The translations under genes were made by a program, and so were the position numbers. A model generated the notes under the pieces. It was not told where the DNA came from. It did not search any database and saw only the letters and a list, made by a program, of their open reading frames with translations. A DNA stretch of 42,718 nucleotides from Candidatus Borkfalkia faecavium. Lineage in GTDB: Bacteria; Bacillota; Clostridia; Christensenellales; Borkfalkiaceae. Shown here in pieces: positions 7,408 through 15,689 of this stretch. The DNA lies in NCBI GenBank assembly GCA_019114755.1, contig DXEW01000033.1, forward strand, positions 1 through 42,718, written 5' to 3'. Numbering within the stretch: position 1 is the stretch's first letter; every line of letters starts with the position of its first letter.

Positions 7408-7640
7408 TTCACGAAAATTCTTTTGAGCTGACAAAAGAATTTTCCGTGAGGAAGGGGGAACCCTGCCGTGCGTTGCCGCGCAAAATTGCGCGGCATACTG
7501 GCGGCGGTTTCTCCCCTCTTTTTTTGCCGTTTAGGGGCTCACGTTTTATAAACGGCAAAAAAATTCACCTCCATCCGTATGCTCATAAGGGAAAAGAGGC
7601 AAAAGCGTCGTTTTGCCTCTTTTTCGTATTTGTTTTCAGA
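7408..7640 (+). repeat. hairpin repeat element, copy C
   Basis: This has the same skeleton as copy A, only 30 bases further on. TTCAC is at 7408 and stem 1 pairs GAAAATTCTTTT with AAAAGAATTTTC. Stem 3 pairs TTTTTTGCCGTTT with AAACGGCAAAAAA around the loop AGGGGCTCACGTTTTATAA, followed by TTCAC (about 7563-7568). The final hairpin AGAGGCAAAA/TTTTGCCTCT also recurs near 24637. Confidence 0.7.
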
Positions 7641-7690
7641 GATCCTTCGATGCGCGCGGCTGCACCGCGCTTACTCAGGATGACAGGAAA
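7638..7690. repeat. GATCCTTCG...CAGGATGACA dispersed repeat
   Basis: Conserved ends AGATCCTTCG and CTCAGGATGACAGG surround a variable GC-rich palindromic centre. Other copies are at 241-276, 18971-19023 (inverted) and 37745-37781. Similar short repeats are common between genes in gut bacteria. Confidence 0.75.
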
Positions 7691-7760
7691 AAAACCCTAC
7701 CATGTCACCCTGAGCGGAGCGGCGAACGGAACGTGAGCCGCGCAGTCGAACGGGTCTCAA

Positions 7761-7849
7761 GTATAAATGTAAAAAGTAAAGTGTAGAATTGAAGAAGTAT
7801 TAAAAAATATTTTTCATTTCCTCAATTTTACATTCTACATTTATCATTT
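7761..7849. repeat. AT-rich heptad inverted repeat
   Basis: The left arm (about 7762-7793) has ATGTAAA/GTGTAGA-type 7-base words, and the right arm (about 7823-7849) carries their complement (TTTTACATTCTACATTTA). An AT-rich centre separates the arms. Related copies lie at 19032-19081, 24689-24735 and 27057-27167. Confidence 0.65.
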
Positions 7850-7855
7850 GCTTTG

Positions 7856-8090
7856 CGCCCCGCGCAGCGCGTTACGCTGCCCTTTTCCCCTCTTCCGTCA
7901 CTTCGTGACACCTTCCCCCCGAGGGGAAGGCAAGGGTGGGGGAGCGGACGTCTCAAACCGCCCCTTTACAAGGGGCCCGAAAGGGAGCCCCGCGCCGCCG
8001 CGCTACGCTGCCCTTTTCCCCTCTTTCGTCACTTCGTGACACCTTCCCCCTGGGGGGGGGGAAGGCAAGGGTGGGGGAGCGGGCGCCTTA
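7856..8090. repeat. tandem pair of GC-rich CTTCCCC repeats
   Basis: Two copies of about 90 bases (7861-7950 and 8000-8090) share TACGCTGCCCTTTTCCCC, GTCACTTCGTGACACCTTCC and GGAAGGCAAGGGTGGGGGAG. Each contains a TCACTTCGTGA palindrome. They lie directly downstream of the spoIIE stop, so they are in its 3' region. Confidence 0.75.
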
Positions 8091-8100
8091 CACCGCCGCG

Positions 8101-10410
8101 TTACTGCAAAATGAGCCGCACGGCGACGGCGGTCATGTCGTCGATGGCGATGCCGCCCGTCTTGGAAAGGGCGGCGGCGAGCAGGCCGTCGGCAAGCGTC
8201 TGCGGGTTGTCTGTCCGCGCGCGGGCCAAAAAGTCGGCGATGTCTGTGCTCGAGCCGAAAGCGGCGGTGATGCCGTCGCTGATCAAAAGCAGCACGTTCC
8301 CGTCCGAAAGGCTGCGCTGCAATGCGGTGGGGCGCACCCCTTCCAGCACCCCCAGCGGCAGCGAGTTGCTCTCTAAAATTTCGATGGAGTCGTCCGCCAG
8401 CAAAAAGCCGAGGGGAGAGCCGATCTTGATGATGTCCGCCCTGCCCGTATCCAAATTGACGGTCGCCATGTCGATGCAGGCAAAGCTCTCTTCGCGGTTG
8501 AACGAGAGCAGGCGGTTGACGGTGGAAAGCACCGTCTCGCCCGCCATGCCGGCGCGGTAAAAACTTTCGATCAGCGACACGGCGCAGTCCGAGATGCGCC
8601 GCGCCTGTTCGCCGCTTCCCATGCCGTCGGAGAGGGCGCACAAAAAGGTGCGCTCGTCGATGCGGATGACCGAGCAGGTGTCGCCGCTCGCCGTTTCCCC
8701 CGCCTTGGTGGCGGAAGCGATGCCGAAGGCGGCGTCAAAGCGGGGCAGCCTGCGCAGCAGCCAGCAGTTTTTCCCCGCCGACAGGGCGTGTTTGGCGGCG
8801 ACGGTGACGCGGTACCCCAGCGCCCCCTCCGCCACGGCGCGGATCTTGTCGCCCGCCGCGTCCGAAGAGGCGGTCAGGTAAATTTCCGGCTCCGCGCCGC
8901 AGATGAGCGCCTCGTCGCACAGCACGCCCGCGCGCGAGAGCGCCAGGCGCAGCTTCCGCTCCGCTTCCGGGTGGACGCCCACGGGCGTGCCCTGCTGCAG
9001 GGCGAGGTTTTTAAGCATCTCCGCGAGCCCGCGCGCCTGGTCGGCGAACAGCTTGCGCCCTTGGGCGGCGCTCTCGTCGTCGGCGGCGGTGCGGCTGTAT
9101 TCGGACAGCTGTTTGTTGAGCGAAAACAGCAGCGACGAGGGGTTGCGGCACCCCGCGGCGATGGCGGCGGGCAGGTCGATGAGGCTGACCTTGCCGCGGG
9201 CACAGCCGACGGCGACCAGGCGAGAGAGCGCCTCTTCCACCGCGCCGCCGCACTCTTCCCGTTTGTCGCAGCCTACGCACACCTCGCCGCGCAGGGTGCG
9301 CAGCATGGCCTCCTGCGCGTTTTCGGCGGGTTCGCCGCCGTCTAAGCTGACGAACACGTTTTCGATCTCTTTGAAGGCGGCAGAGATCTCGAACAGCCGC
9401 TCGCCCACGCGCGCGCGGTTGCGGTTGATGCTGGCGCGGGTCAGGCGGCCTTCGTCAAAGCGGTGCACCCGCGCGTGCAGCGCCTGTATCCACCGTTCGG
9501 GCGCCAGGGCGAACAACAGGCAGGGGATGAACGGCACCAATAAATAGAGGTAGAAGGAAGGGGAAGAGAACGCCGCCAGCGGGTCTGCCGAGGCAAAGTA
9601 GCGGGTAAAGTAGTGCATAAAGGCGTCTGAAAGGAACACAGCCACCGCCGTGGCGATCTTCCCCGTGCGCAGCAGTGCCAATGCCACGGCGGCATACAGG
9701 GCGAAAGCCGCCGTGGCGGTGAGGACGGGCGCGGCGGCAGAAGCGCTTTCGCAGATAGAAAGGGGCAGCGAGATCACCAGCGCGCACAGCACCGCCCCGC
9801 TGCCGCGCAGCAGGGCGCAGGCAAGCAGCAGCGCCAGTATCGCCGCCGCCCGGTAGGCGTACGGCCCCAGGCAGTTGACCATGCCGATGCCCGCCGCGGC
9901 GACGGCCGCGGCGCAGAACACGTATTCTTCGGGCGAAAGGCGGCACTTGCCGGCGCGGAACATGGCACAGCGCAGCGCCCCCGTAAAGATGAACGCTAAG
10001 CTGAAGATGACGGCGGCGATGAGCGCCGCGCGTATGTAGTCGTGGTAGATCAGCTGCCCGTACAGGCACAGGTAGGGGATGAGCGCCGCAGCGAGGGCGA
10101 TGGGCGGCAGCGCCTTCAAGGGCTGCGTCCGCCGCTGCAAAAAGAAGAACGCCCCGCCCAGGATGATGGCCGCCGCCGCGTGGGCGAGAAAGGCGATCCA
10201 GCCCTCCGGCAGGCAAGCGGCGCCCGCCACCAGGCACAGCCCCGCCGAGGGCAGGGCGGGCAGCCCGCACACCAGCCCCGCCGCCAAAAGGGCCAGCGAA
10301 AAGGGTTCGCCGCGGTCCATGGTAAAGTTCAAAAACAGCATCCCGAGAAAAAATGCCAAGTAAAACAGCACCGTCTCGTAGCCGTATTTCAGCCTGAAAA
10401 ATTGCGCCAT
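8101..10410 (-). CDS. spoIIE: Stage II sporulation protein E, PP2C phosphatase
   Basis: A membrane-bound serine phosphatase which, in Bacillus, dephosphorylates SpoIIAA to activate sigma-F in the forespore and associates with the polar septum. The 769-residue length fits the family (about 800). The N-terminal third is a run of hydrophobic segments, followed by a linker. The C-terminal 200 residues are the phosphatase domain, with DGMGSGEQA, LLISDGITAAFG and a final IDDMTAVAVRL holding the metal-binding aspartates. The start at 10410 (MAQFFRLKYGYE) follows a GGAG motif. A longer frame reaches 10668 but its extra residues look non-coding. It is supporting evidence, with gerA, that the host sporulates. 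Confidence 0.93.
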   Translation of the reverse strand: MAQFFRLKYGYETVLFYLAFFLGMLFLNFTMDRGEPFSLALLAAGLVCGLPALPSAGLCLVAGAACLPEGWIAFLAHAAAAIILGGAFFFLQRRTQPLKALPPIALAAALIPYLCLYGQLIYHDYIRAALIAAVIFSLAFIFTGALRCAMFRAGKCRLSPEEYVFCAAAVAAAGIGMVNCLGPYAYRAAAILALLLACALLRGSGAVLCALVISLPLSICESASAAAPVLTATAAFALYAAVALALLRTGKIATAVAVFLSDAFMHYFTRYFASADPLAAFSSPSFYLYLLVPFIPCLLFALAPERWIQALHARVHRFDEGRLTRASINRNRARVGERLFEISAAFKEIENVFVSLDGGEPAENAQEAMLRTLRGEVCVGCDKREECGGAVEEALSRLVAVGCARGKVSLIDLPAAIAAGCRNPSSLLFSLNKQLSEYSRTAADDESAAQGRKLFADQARGLAEMLKNLALQQGTPVGVHPEAERKLRLALSRAGVLCDEALICGAEPEIYLTASSDAAGDKIRAVAEGALGYRVTVAAKHALSAGKNCWLLRRLPRFDAAFGIASATKAGETASGDTCSVIRIDERTFLCALSDGMGSGEQARRISDCAVSLIESFYRAGMAGETVLSTVNRLLSFNREESFACIDMATVNLDTGRADIIKIGSPLGFLLADDSIEILESNSLPLGVLEGVRPTALQRSLSDGNVLLLISDGITAAFGSSTDIADFLARARTDNPQTLADGLLAAALSKTGGIAIDDMTAVAVRLILQ

Positions 10411-10634
10411 ATCCACTCCGTGCGCGGCAACCGCCGCGCCTGATGCTTTTTGACCATCATACCATGGCGGCGGCAAAACAATTTGACTTATGTTGGCGAA
10501 TTTTGGCAACTTCGCGCCCTTTATACTTTTCACTTTTCTCTCTTCCGTTTTGGAAGGAAGAAGCAAACGTCGTTTCGGCTTCTTCGGGCGAGAAATTGTA
10601 AAAAATAGATAATTCGCTCGATATACGAAAAGAA

Positions 10635-10817
10635 TTGTTAGAAAAAGAAATAAATAGTCATGGGGCAAGCCGGTTTCCGCACGGGGAGCAGGATCCGCTC
10701 GTCTATCTCGCGGCGGATGCTGCGGCGGACGACCGGATACTGACGCTGCAGAAGGCGTATGACGGGGGATTTATTACCCAAGGGCAGCTGCGGCAGATCG
10801 CGCGGAATATGCCGTAA
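10635..10817 (+). CDS. possible small protein of unknown function
   Basis: A 60-residue frame starting at TTG 10635, divergent from spoIIE and closed by a terminator 10 bases after its stop. The C-terminal half (ILTLQKAYDGGFITQGQLRQ, then IARNMP) resembles small Clostridia proteins built around an A-Y-x-x-G-x-[IL]-T-x-x-[DQ]-L-x-x-I-A pattern. That comparison is from memory and names no function. There is no clear ribosome site and no in-frame ATG start, so the gene is uncertain. Confidence 0.4.
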   Translation: MLEKEINSHGASRFPHGEQDPLVYLAADAAADDRILTLQKAYDGGFITQGQLRQIARNMP

Positions 10818-10826
10818 AGGCAAAGG

Positions 10827-10867
10827 CAGGGGCTTCGGAGATGTTCCGAAGCCCCTGTCTTTCTTTC
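10827..10867. terminator. intrinsic terminator, possibly bidirectional
   Basis: A perfect 13-bp stem (10827-10839 with 10845-10857) with a 5-base loop. On the plus strand it is followed by TCTTTCTTTC. On the minus strand it is followed by a weaker T-rich stretch. It could end the small frame and the mnmG transcript. Confidence 0.7.
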
Positions 10868-10955
10868 ACCGCCGCCCGTATCGGGGAGGCGGTGCCTATT
10901 ATGCCCGCCGCTTTGCGTTACTTTTTCAAGCGCAAAAATGCCATGGCACGGCATA

Positions 10956-12848
10956 TCACTTTTTCAAACTCAAATATACCATCAGCACGGCGATGTCTGC
11001 GGGGTTGACGCCGGAAATGCGCCCCGCCTGCCCCAAATTCGCGGGGCGGATGCGGGCGAGCTTTTGCCGCGCTTCCAGCCGCAGGCCGTCGATGGCCTCG
11101 TAGTCGATGTCGGGCGGCAGCGCCCTGTCTTCCATCTGCTTGGCTTTTTCGATCTGCTCCAACCCGCGCTTCAAATACCCTTCGTACTTCACGTCGATGA
11201 CGGCGGTCTCGATGTCTTCCGCCCGTTCGCCCGCCAAAGCGCCGAACGCCTCTTCGATCTCGCCGATGGCGATGCCCCGCCGCAGCATGTCCGCATACGA
11301 AACGCCGCCCGCGGGGGCGGGGAAGCCGCGCTCCGTCAAAAAATCGCCGCACAGCTTGGGGGAGATGCGCTCGTTCAGCTTTTGCGCGATGCGCTCCACC
11401 GCCGCCTTCCGCTGCAAAAACCGCTCATAGCGGGCGGGAGTGGCGAGCCCCGCCTCGTAGCCCTTCTGCGTCAGGCGCAGGTCGGCGTTGTCCTGCCGCA
11501 GGCAGATGCGGTATTCCGCCCGCGAGGTCATCATGCGGTAAGGCTCGTTGGTGCCCTTGGTCACCAGATCGTCGATGAGCACGCCGATGTACGCTTCATC
11601 CCGCCGCAAAACGAGGGGCGGTTTGCCGCGCAGCTTGAGCGAGGCGTTCAGGCCCGCGATGAGCCCCTGCGCCGCCGCCTCTTCGTAGCCGCTGGTGCCG
11701 TTGATCTGCCCCGCCGTGTATAGCCCTTCGATATGCTTATACTCCAGCGTGGGGTATACGGCCAGCGTGTCGATGCAGTCGTATTCGATGGCGTAGGCAT
11801 AGCGCATGATCTGCACGTGCTCCAGCCCCGGCACGGTGCGGTACATGGCCAGCTGCACGTCGTGCGGCAGCGAAGAGCTCATGCCCTGCACATACACCTC
11901 GTTCGAGCCCGCGCATTCGGGTTCCAAAAAGATCTGGTGCCGCTCCTTGTCGGCAAAGCGCACCACCTTGTCTTCGATGGAAGGGCAGTAGCGGGGGCCG
12001 GTGCCCTTGATGACGCCCGCATACAGCGGCGAGCGGTGCAGGTTGGCGCGGATGATGGCGTGCGTCTGTTCGTTGGTATAGGTCAGATAGCAGGGCGTCT
12101 GCGTCTGCGGCACCCCGTCCGACAGGTACGAAAAGGGATAGATGCCCGTGTCGCCGTCTTGCCGCTCGCATTTGGAGTAGTCGATGGTGCGCCCGTCTAC
12201 GCGGGCGGGGGTGCCCGTCTTGAACCGCCGCACCGTAAAGCCGAGGTCGATAAGGTTCTGCGTCAGCGCCGTGGCGGGGGCGAAGCCGTTGGGGCCGGCG
12301 CTCTGCTTCCATTCGCCGGCGATGACGGCGCCGTTCAGATACACGCCCGTGGCGAGCACGGCGGCCCTGGCGGGGATGATCTCGCCGTAGGTGGTGCGCA
12401 CGCCGCTCACCTTCCCGTTTTGGGTGAGGATCTCCGCCGCCTCGCTCTGGCGGATGGTCAAATTGGGCGTATTTTCCAGCGTCTTTTTCATGCGGGCGTG
12501 GTAGGCGTGCTTGTCCGCCTGCGAGCGCAGGCTCTGCACCGCCGCGCCCTTGCCCACGTTGAGCATGCGCATCTGCAGCGCCGTCTTGTCGGCATTGACG
12601 CCCATCTCCCCGCCCAGCGCGTCTATCTCGCGCACCAGATGCCCCTTGGCGGTGCCGCCGATAGAGGGGTTGCAGGCCATAAAGGCGATGCTGTCTAAAT
12701 TCAAAGAAAGGAGCAGCGTCTTGATGCCCGTGCGCGCCAGGGCCAGCGCCGCCTCGCAGCCGGCGTGCCCCGCGCCCACGACCACCGCGCCGTATTCTTC
12801 GGTCACAAATCTGTTGGTGATGCTCATAGTTTTCAAAAAAGAGGGCAT
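10956..12848 (-). CDS. mnmG: tRNA uridine-34 modification enzyme MnmG (GidA)
   Basis: The FAD-dependent subunit that, with MnmE, adds the carboxymethylaminomethyl group to wobble uridine 34 of certain tRNAs. The N-terminal dinucleotide-binding motif is VVGAGHAGCEAALA. Also present are the family segments CNPSIGGTAKGHLVREIDAL and GTPARVDGRTIDYS, and FAD-binding TAGQINGTSGYEEAAAQG. The 630-residue length is normal. It starts 36 bases after dnaA on the same strand, probably co-transcribed. ATG 12848 is used here. ATG 12827 (MSITNRFVTEEY) is an equally good start and gives a more typical N-terminus. No mnmE is in the window. Confidence 0.95.
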   Translation of the reverse strand: MPSFLKTMSITNRFVTEEYGAVVVGAGHAGCEAALALARTGIKTLLLSLNLDSIAFMACNPSIGGTAKGHLVREIDALGGEMGVNADKTALQMRMLNVGKGAAVQSLRSQADKHAYHARMKKTLENTPNLTIRQSEAAEILTQNGKVSGVRTTYGEIIPARAAVLATGVYLNGAVIAGEWKQSAGPNGFAPATALTQNLIDLGFTVRRFKTGTPARVDGRTIDYSKCERQDGDTGIYPFSYLSDGVPQTQTPCYLTYTNEQTHAIIRANLHRSPLYAGVIKGTGPRYCPSIEDKVVRFADKERHQIFLEPECAGSNEVYVQGMSSSLPHDVQLAMYRTVPGLEHVQIMRYAYAIEYDCIDTLAVYPTLEYKHIEGLYTAGQINGTSGYEEAAAQGLIAGLNASLKLRGKPPLVLRRDEAYIGVLIDDLVTKGTNEPYRMMTSRAEYRICLRQDNADLRLTQKGYEAGLATPARYERFLQRKAAVERIAQKLNERISPKLCGDFLTERGFPAPAGGVSYADMLRRGIAIGEIEEAFGALAGERAEDIETAVIDVKYEGYLKRGLEQIEKAKQMEDRALPPDIDYEAIDGLRLEARQKLARIRPANLGQAGRISGVNPADIAVLMVYLSLKK

Positions 12849-12884
12849 TGCGCCCGTCCGCGCAATGCCCCGCTGCCGGCGCAG

Positions 12885-14234
12885 CTATTGTTTCAAGATG
12901 ATGTTGCGGATATCCTCCACCTCTTTGCCGATGCGGTCGTTGAGCTTGATGAGGCTCGCGATCTTGTCGCGCGAGTGTATCACGGTGGTGTGGTCTCTGC
13001 CCCCCAGCGCCTCGCCGATGGAGGTGAGGGGGATGTTGAGGATCTCGCACATCAGATAGGCGCAGATCTGGCGCGGCTGCACCAGCTCCTTTTTCTTGCT
13101 CTTGCCCAAAAGTTTTTCCGTATCGATCTTATAAAACCCGCACACGGCGGCGATGATCTTTTCCGCCGTCACCGTTTCCTGTTCTTCGCCGATGGCCTCG
13201 TTGAGCGCCGTGGCGGCGAGCTCTAAGCTGATGGGCTTTTCGTGCAGCTTGCTGGCGAAGATGACCTTGGTCAGCCTTCCTTCCAGCGTGCGCACGTCGG
13301 TGCCCGAATCGCGCGCCAAAAATTCCAGCACGTCGGGCGGCAATACCGCCTTGCGCTCGAACGCCTTCTGGCGGAGGATGGCGATCTTCGTCTCCATATC
13401 CGGCGGCTGCACGTCGGCGATCAGCCCGCCCTCAAAGCGGGTGCGCAGCCTCTCTTCCAGGGTGGCGATCTCTTTGGGCGGCACGTCGGAGGTGAGCACG
13501 ATCTGCTTGTTGTCCGCCTGCAGGGCGTTGAAGGTGTGGAACAGCTCTTCCTGCACCGCCTGCTTGCCCGCCAAAAACTGCACGTCGTCGATGAGCAGCA
13601 CGTCTACCCCGCGGTAGCGGTTGCGGAAGCGCGCCTGCCTGTCGCGGTTGTTGCCCTTGCTGCGGAAGATGGAATCGATCAGCTCGTTGATGAACTTTTC
13701 GCAGGTGGTGTACAGCACCCGCATGGCGGGGCGGTGGATGGTGATATAGTTGGCGATAGACTGCAAAAGGTGCGTCTTCCCAAGGCCCGAAGCGCCGTAA
13801 ATATACAGGGGATTGAAGTTCGCGCCCGGGTTTTTCGCCACCGACTGCGCCGCGGCGAACACGAATTCGTTGCTCTTGCCCGCCACGAACGATTCAAAGG
13901 TGAAGCGCGGGTCGATGCTGGCGGCGGCATAGTCTTCGTCCGCCTCGTCCTCGTCGGAAGAAAAGTACACGTCGTCGCTGCCCTCTACCGTCAGCTCGAA
14001 GTCGGTGATGCCCGTATCCGCCTTTTTCAGCGCCTCTTTGATGCGCGCCGCCAGGTTTTTGCCGATGAAGTTGGCAAAAAATTCCGTGTCCGTGCGCAGC
14101 ACGATCTTGGTCCCCTCGATGTCTACGGGCGTCAGTTTAGAAATATAGGTGTTGTAGGTGATGGGCGAAAGGGTATCGCTCAGCACCGTGCGGATGCGCC
14201 GCCATAATACCTCGTATTGATTGTTTTCGGCCAT
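12885..14234 (-). CDS. dnaA: Chromosomal replication initiator DnaA
   Basis: An AAA+ protein that binds DnaA boxes and melts the replication origin. It is 449 residues, normal length. The Walker A motif is GASGLGKTHLL near residue 150 and the Walker B is VLLIDDVQFLAGK. The C-terminal DNA-binding signature is GGRDHTTVIHSRDKI near residue 420. The ATG at 14234 follows GAGGTG. A promoter with TTGTCT-17-TATAAT lies upstream on the minus strand. The divergent neighbour is recF, and dnaN is not between them as it is in the common dnaA-dnaN-recF order. Confidence 0.97.
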   Translation of the reverse strand: MAENNQYEVLWRRIRTVLSDTLSPITYNTYISKLTPVDIEGTKIVLRTDTEFFANFIGKNLAARIKEALKKADTGITDFELTVEGSDDVYFSSDEDEADEDYAAASIDPRFTFESFVAGKSNEFVFAAAQSVAKNPGANFNPLYIYGASGLGKTHLLQSIANYITIHRPAMRVLYTTCEKFINELIDSIFRSKGNNRDRQARFRNRYRGVDVLLIDDVQFLAGKQAVQEELFHTFNALQADNKQIVLTSDVPPKEIATLEERLRTRFEGGLIADVQPPDMETKIAILRQKAFERKAVLPPDVLEFLARDSGTDVRTLEGRLTKVIFASKLHEKPISLELAATALNEAIGEEQETVTAEKIIAAVCGFYKIDTEKLLGKSKKKELVQPRQICAYLMCEILNIPLTSIGEALGGRDHTTVIHSRDKIASLIKLNDRIGKEVEDIRNIILKQ

Positions 14235-14252
14235 AAAACACCTCGCAACACT

Positions 14253-14281
14253 TTGTCTTTTCCCTGAAAATATGGTATAAT
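14253..14281 (+). promoter_or_regulatory. promoter reading toward recF
   Basis: TTGTCT (14253-14258) and TATAAT (14276-14281) are separated by 17 bases. The boxes and spacing are the same as in the divergent dnaA promoter. Confidence 0.6.
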
Positions 14282-14380
14282 TGAAATAACTTCGGCCGGG
14301 CGCGGCAAAGGGGCGCCGTTAGTTGCCGAAAGCGGAGCCTTCTGCCCCGCCCGTTCCATGCACAAAAATCAAGCCCTACC

Positions 14381-14409
14381 ATTATAATATAAATCGGGAA
14401 GAAAGACAA
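14381..14409 (-). promoter_or_regulatory. promoter reading toward dnaA
   Basis: On the minus strand, TTGTCT (14404-14409) and TATAAT (14381-14386) are separated by 17 bases. The leader to dnaA is about 140 bases. It overlaps the recF transcript, so the two promoters face each other across about 100 bases. Confidence 0.6.
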
Positions 14410-14457
14410 GCTAAATCGGCGGCTTTTCTGCGGAAAATCGCGTCGGCGGACATAGAG

Positions 14458-15570
14458 ATGCAGATCGATACCCTCACACTCAAAAACTTCAGGAATTATG
14501 CGGACGAGACCTTTCGATTCGCACCGGGGCTGAACGTGCTCTACGGCAAAAACGCGCAGGGCAAGACCAACTGCGCCGAGGCGCTGTTCTACCTGTGCAC
14601 GGGCACTTCTTTCCGCACCAAAAAGGACAGGCAGCTCATCCGCGAGGGGGAAGAGCACGCCCACATCTTTGCCGCCGCCCGCACCCGCTTCGGCTCCGTC
14701 ACCATCGAGGCAGACATCTTTGAAACCAGGCGCGAGGTGCGCATCAACGGCGGAAAGATCGCCCGCAACGCAGACCTTTTGGGCAATATCGACGGCGTGT
14801 TCTTCAGCCCCGCAGAGCTGCGCCTCATCCAGGACGGGCCGGACGAGCGCCGCCGGTTTTTGAACGTTTCCCTCTCGCAGCTGTCGCGCGCCTACTACAC
14901 GGCGCTGGTGCGCTACAACCGCATCCTTTTGCAGCGCAACAAGCTGCTCAAAGAGCGAGACTTTGCCTTCATCATGGATACCCTCCCCGTGTGGGACGAG
15001 CAGCTGTGCCGCTACGCCGCCGAGATCGTGCTCGCCCGGCAAGACTATGTGCGCCGCCTCTCCCCCCTCGCCGCCGAAAAGCACGCCTTTTTGACGGGCA
15101 GCGCCGAACAGCTGCAGATCCTGCCCGAAAAGTCTTGGGGGGAAAGCCGCGAACAGATCGAAGAGGGGCTGAAGCGCGAATTTTCGCAAAATTACGAGCG
15201 CGACGTGCGCCTCGGCTTTACCGCCTCCGGCCCGCATCGGGACGATTTGAAGATCCTCATCGACGGCAAGGAAGCGCGCGCCTTCGGCTCGCAGGGGCAG
15301 ATGCGCACGGCGGCCCTCGCATTGAAGCTCGCCGAAGTGGATATCTTCACCGGGCTTGCCGGCGAGCCGCCCGTGCTCATTTTAGACGACGTGATGAGCG
15401 AGCTCGACCTTGCCCGCCGCCGCAAGCTGCTCTCCGCCATCGGCGGCGTCCAGACGGTGCTCACCTGCACCCACACCGAAAAGGTGCTGCAGGGCAGGCA
15501 GGTGCAGAAGGTGCGCATCGCCGCAGGGGCCATCGTTCCCGCCCCCGCCCGCAAAGGGAAGGGGGAATAG
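14458..15570 (+). CDS. recF: DNA replication and repair protein RecF
   Basis: An SMC-like ATPase that helps load RecA at gapped DNA with RecO and RecR. It is 370 residues. The Walker A is YGKNAQGKTNCAEALF near residue 30. The signature region is SQGQMRTAALALKLAE, and the Walker B is PVLILDDVMSELD near residue 305. The start chosen is the ATG 14458 (MQIDTLTLKNFRNY), which gives the family's standard N-terminus, although the ribosome site is weak. It is divergent from dnaA and separated from VanW by 119 bases. Confidence 0.95.
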   Translation: MQIDTLTLKNFRNYADETFRFAPGLNVLYGKNAQGKTNCAEALFYLCTGTSFRTKKDRQLIREGEEHAHIFAAARTRFGSVTIEADIFETRREVRINGGKIARNADLLGNIDGVFFSPAELRLIQDGPDERRRFLNVSLSQLSRAYYTALVRYNRILLQRNKLLKERDFAFIMDTLPVWDEQLCRYAAEIVLARQDYVRRLSPLAAEKHAFLTGSAEQLQILPEKSWGESREQIEEGLKREFSQNYERDVRLGFTASGPHRDDLKILIDGKEARAFGSQGQMRTAALALKLAEVDIFTGLAGEPPVLILDDVMSELDLARRRKLLSAIGGVQTVLTCTHTEKVLQGRQVQKVRIAAGAIVPAPARKGKGE

Positions 15571-15689
15571 GGCGACCGCAAAGCTGCCGTAAACGCGCAG
15601 ACTGCCTTGCGTCCTGTTATTGTTCGCTCTCCGCGATCTTCCGTATATTTTCATACAAAGGCGCGCATACTGCCGAAAGAGGGCGGAAT

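Noticed and set aside
7140-7640. CRISPR array
   Set aside because: The repeated units are long, structured and not separated by uniform spacers; no cas genes are nearby.
10411-10634. spoIIE promoter or Spo0A box
   Set aside because: A TATGAT-like box occurs on the minus strand near 10456, but no correctly spaced -35 box or clear Spo0A site (TTCGACA) was found.
14235-14457. Possible oriC
   Set aside because: No TTATCCACA-type box or AT-rich unwinding cluster was found. Position alone is not enough, so it is kept only as a finding.
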